Shown here: positions 60,928 to 64,000 of the stretch, piece by piece
How positions within the stretch are numbered: the stretch's first letter is position 1
Layout: the number at the start of each line of letters is the position of its first letter
The notes under the pieces: model-generated
Seen by the model: only the letters and a program-made list of their open reading frames with translations
Databases searched by the model: none
Told to the model about the DNA's origin: nothing
Position numbers and translations under genes: made by a program
NCBI GenBank assembly: GCA_963277665.1
Contig: OY728143.1
Location: 535,218,394-535,282,393 of the forward strand
DNA from: Viscum album
Lineage: Eukaryota; Streptophyta; Magnoliopsida; Santalales; Viscaceae
DNA length: 64,000 bases
Reading direction: 5' to 3'

Positions 60928-63900
60928 TTCATTCTTTAGTTTGATGTCTTGGATGATTCCTCAGTGTGAATATTTGAGTTTTGGAGTTTTGGGTGTGTTT
61001 TATCCCTATGAATGGGTTGAGAGAATGGAGTTTTAGCAGGTTTTAGTGGGAAACCATGTGTCTCATTAAGGATGATGGAATTTTTATTTCAAGTTATTAT
61101 TTCACTATTTTCATTTATTATTTTACCCAACCCATGGGAGACTAATGAAAAAATGTGCGACTCTTGGGTGGTGTCCATGAGAAGGTTCACAACTTTTGAA
61201 TGGTTAGAGGGAACTATGTGTTAATAATGTGAGGATGATATATCATTTGATAGAACCAATTTTCATATTTGGAATACAGTTTCACAAACTAATCAGCTAT
61301 CCTATGTTGGTGTCCTCCCATTCTAGTAGGTTGCACACAATTATTGCATGGTTTTTTCAAACTATGTGGCTGAATAGTGAATGTTTCATAGGTCATTAAA
61401 AAGTGTAAATTCTTCATTTCTACTCCCTTATGATAAACGCAATTAGCCTCCCCTCCATAATGTTTGACCTAAGTGCTTGAGGGGATCTCCCATGCACTGG
61501 CTCCTTGGTTCCTCCTCCTCCCTTTGTAGTTCATTAATGACTCTAAGATGAGTACCTTTGGTTTTCATTGACCTTTTTATTTCTTCTCTTCCACTCTCAT
61601 GGTTACATGTTTCATCTTGGCAGGTCTCTTTTTTGAAGGAACCCTAGGATAGAAAGAGGATATTTGGATTATGTTTCTTGGATGTAGGGGTGTGCAGATT
61701 ATCTGTTGGGGTTAGTTCTTCAATCTCTGGGAGTTTTCTTGCATCCACATGTCCATGATATAGGTGTGTCCATCCATTTCATTTTGTAATCATAAAAAAT
61801 TATGCATGAGCTATTATAAATAACTCATAAGTGTGTTTCTTAGTATTTTGACGTGTTAGTATGTATTTATGTGGTTTTTATGTTGTTAATTTTATGAAAA
61901 TTGGTTTCTGAGATGTTTATATGTTTATGCCTATGAAAATATTTATATATAGTATTTCATAAAATGCTAAATTGAATTTAAAATGGATTATGTGTGTTTT
62001 AAAATGATATTTGGTATGTGTTGGGTTTTGGAAAAATTAGGTTGCATTTGAAATTGTAAAATTGATTGTTTTTTTATAATATTTATGGTTCGATGCTAAT
62101 GTGAGGACCCCTTATACCTAATTATAATTCTTTTGTTGATTCAAAAAAATTTATACCACTGGTATTTTATGGTTTATTAAATATGTGTCATTCGATTTGG
62201 GAATATGCATGTGCACATGCAGTGTATACATGGATAATAACACAAATGATAATGTATTTCTAAAAATATGTTCACTATAAACCATCGATTTAATAACAAC
62301 CCCCTTTTCATTCTCCCACTCCCCTTCCATATGCTTTTACTTTTGAAATTGATTCCATAATATTAAAATTCCTTCCTAATGGTTCCATGGTCATTAATGA
62401 AATAATATGCAGTTTAAATTTTTTTTTACCAAAGCATATCCTTTTTGTCACTATATAATGTTTAATGGAAAAAAATTAAGTAATGTAATCGTTAGCGTCT
62501 TCTGAGAATGTTGTATATCTTCAACATCATCTTGGAAATGGTTTTGGAAATAGAGGTGTTTTGTAAATGTAAAAGGCTTGGCTGGTAATTTATAATGTTT
62601 TTTAAATTTTTATTAATGTGACTATAATTGTATTCATTATTGGCACCTATTAATAGTTTTATGTGTGAAAATCACCATAATGGTAGCCCCTTAGTGGAGA
62701 GCACTGTTGGAGTTGTCATATTAGAGTTTGGGATAGGAAAGCACGGTGGAATATGTGGGTTATTGGTTCATTTCAAGAGAATGAGGACCTCCTCATTCTT
62801 TATTTGATATTATCATGGGATTCCTAGAAATCATATAGAGTTTCTAGTGATGGATTCAAACCAACTGCTACTAGATGGGTTGGTAACCCATGGATTTGTG
62901 GAGAGGCTATGTGGGTTTTGCCACTAGTGAGGTTTGTTTAAGGATGAAATATCGTTATTGACTATGGTAATGCATCATACATTGGTAGGTGATTCTGTTC
63001 AAAGTATGTCTTAAGATTTCTTCTATAGATGTTTAGGTAATTCCCATTATTGTTATATATATGTTCAAATTTATTTCTATAGCACATTCTCTATTTTAAA
63101 TATTTACCAGATTTTACCTATTCTATTTCCATTAATGTCTAACATAGTCTATACTCACATGGTTTGGTTCCCTGTTTTGGTTTGGAGATTTAAATATGGC
63201 TTTTAAAATGGATTTTTTTTTTAAAAAAATGAAATGTGGTCTGTTTGGTTTTAAAAAGGAACATTGTGTAGGATATTTTTGGTTCTTCAAAATGATAAAA
63301 CCCCTATTTGATTGATTTATTTTCTAAATAGTGTTTTGGGCAATTTTTGGAATGGAGAAGTATAGACTCTATGGTTTTGAACAATGTAAAAAATTTATGA
63401 TCTCACCATACATGTTCCACTCGGCATTAGTAGACACGAGATGTTTTTCAGGTTCATTTTTCTATTTTGGGATTATTCTCTAAGAAGTTTGGTCTTCTAG
63501 TTGGCATTGACCATGTGGTCACAGGAAGATCATTATGGTCCCAGTTTTTTCATCTTTATTTTAGTTTTTAGTTTTTTATATTATAGTTTAATTTGTGTCC
63601 TAGTTATTCGTCTATTTTTATCCATTGACAATAGTGTCTTGTTGCTATATCTATTTGATATATTAACTAGAGTTTGTTATTGGGATAAATCATTAGTGTT
63701 GTGATATCTTTGATTCTTTATGCTATTTTCTAGCCTCGGTGGACCTTGAATACCTCACAATCCTTGTATCATGTAGGGTTAGTTTTTAGGTTGGATGGAA
63801 TCCTGTCCTAGTTTGTGATACCACTCAACCATTAAACTCATCTGATGTTATCCCCCTTTAAGGATTTCACCCTATGTGGTAAGGTTTTCTGTGTTTTCCT

Positions 63901-64000
63901 ATTGAGATCATCTACAACAACATTACCCTTCCCTGAAGCATTGTCCATCTAAAAGTCTATTGTCTAGAGAAAATCAACCTAATTCTATTTCCTTGCTTTT
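60928..64000 (+). repeat. 5.19-kb direct repeat, copy 2 (cut by window end)
   Basis: Starts with TTCATTCTTTAGTTTGATG, matching TTCATTCTTTTGGTTGAGG at 55,744. Sequence upstream of the two starts (minus-strand integrase remnant versus 60.5-60.9 kb) does not match. Alignment with copy 1 continues to the window end. Confidence 0.8.

Noticed and set aside
1..64000. Inserted chloroplast or mitochondrial DNA
   Set aside because: No organelle gene, rRNA or tRNA cluster was recognised anywhere in the window.

Overview
This looks like nuclear DNA from a plant, most likely a large-genome seed plant. The window is AT-rich and has no intact host gene that I can find. Its recognisable coding remains are all plant LTR-retrotransposon lineages: Ty3/gypsy Tekay (Del)-type chromovirus and Tat lineage. 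I cannot name the species. No rRNA or intact tRNA gene, CRISPR array, prokaryotic operon or organelle block was recognised. Most open frames are short stop-free gaps in AT-rich DNA.

Layout. 1-13,650: very AT-rich non-coding DNA holding a 44-bp tandem repeat (about 236-645) and a cluster of palindromic CACTA-transposon-like subterminal motifs (2,364-2,690). 13,650-39,965: a GC-richer block of nested, decayed retroelements. It begins with degenerate repeats (14.3-15.9 kb), an 18-bp minisatellite (16.5 kb) with an inverted counterpart at 17.85 kb, and an unrecognised coding-like stretch on the + strand (18.05-21.75 kb). Then comes a roughly 260-bp degenerate tandem array (22.6-26.18 kb, continuing at 36.11-36.9 kb), split by a complete but dead Tekay-type element (26,181-36,106; target duplication AAATG). 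A minus-strand, 5'-truncated Tat-lineage pol (37,130-39,965) with two RNase H domains closes the block.

40-54 kb: AT-rich DNA with a possible LTR-like fragment (40.06-40.69 kb), a tRNA-derived SINE-like fragment (41.8-41.97 kb), a 1.5-kb TA-rich block (42.2-43.76 kb) and an unrecognised minus-strand peptide-like stretch (44.9-47.3 kb). 54.16-55.47 kb: a minus-strand chromovirus integrase plus chromodomain so decayed that no open frame marks it. 55.74-64 kb: a direct repeat with a constant offset of about 5.19 kb, the second copy running off the window.

How the parts relate: the Tekay element jumped into an already existing tandem array, because the repeat spacing is preserved across its insertion point. 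The array and the + strand coding-like stretch lie downstream of the minus-strand Tat pol. Tat elements are known to carry 3'-UTR tandem repeats and extra, sometimes antisense, ORFs there. The whole 13.65-39.97 kb block may therefore be one giant Tat element interrupted by Tekay; this is inference.
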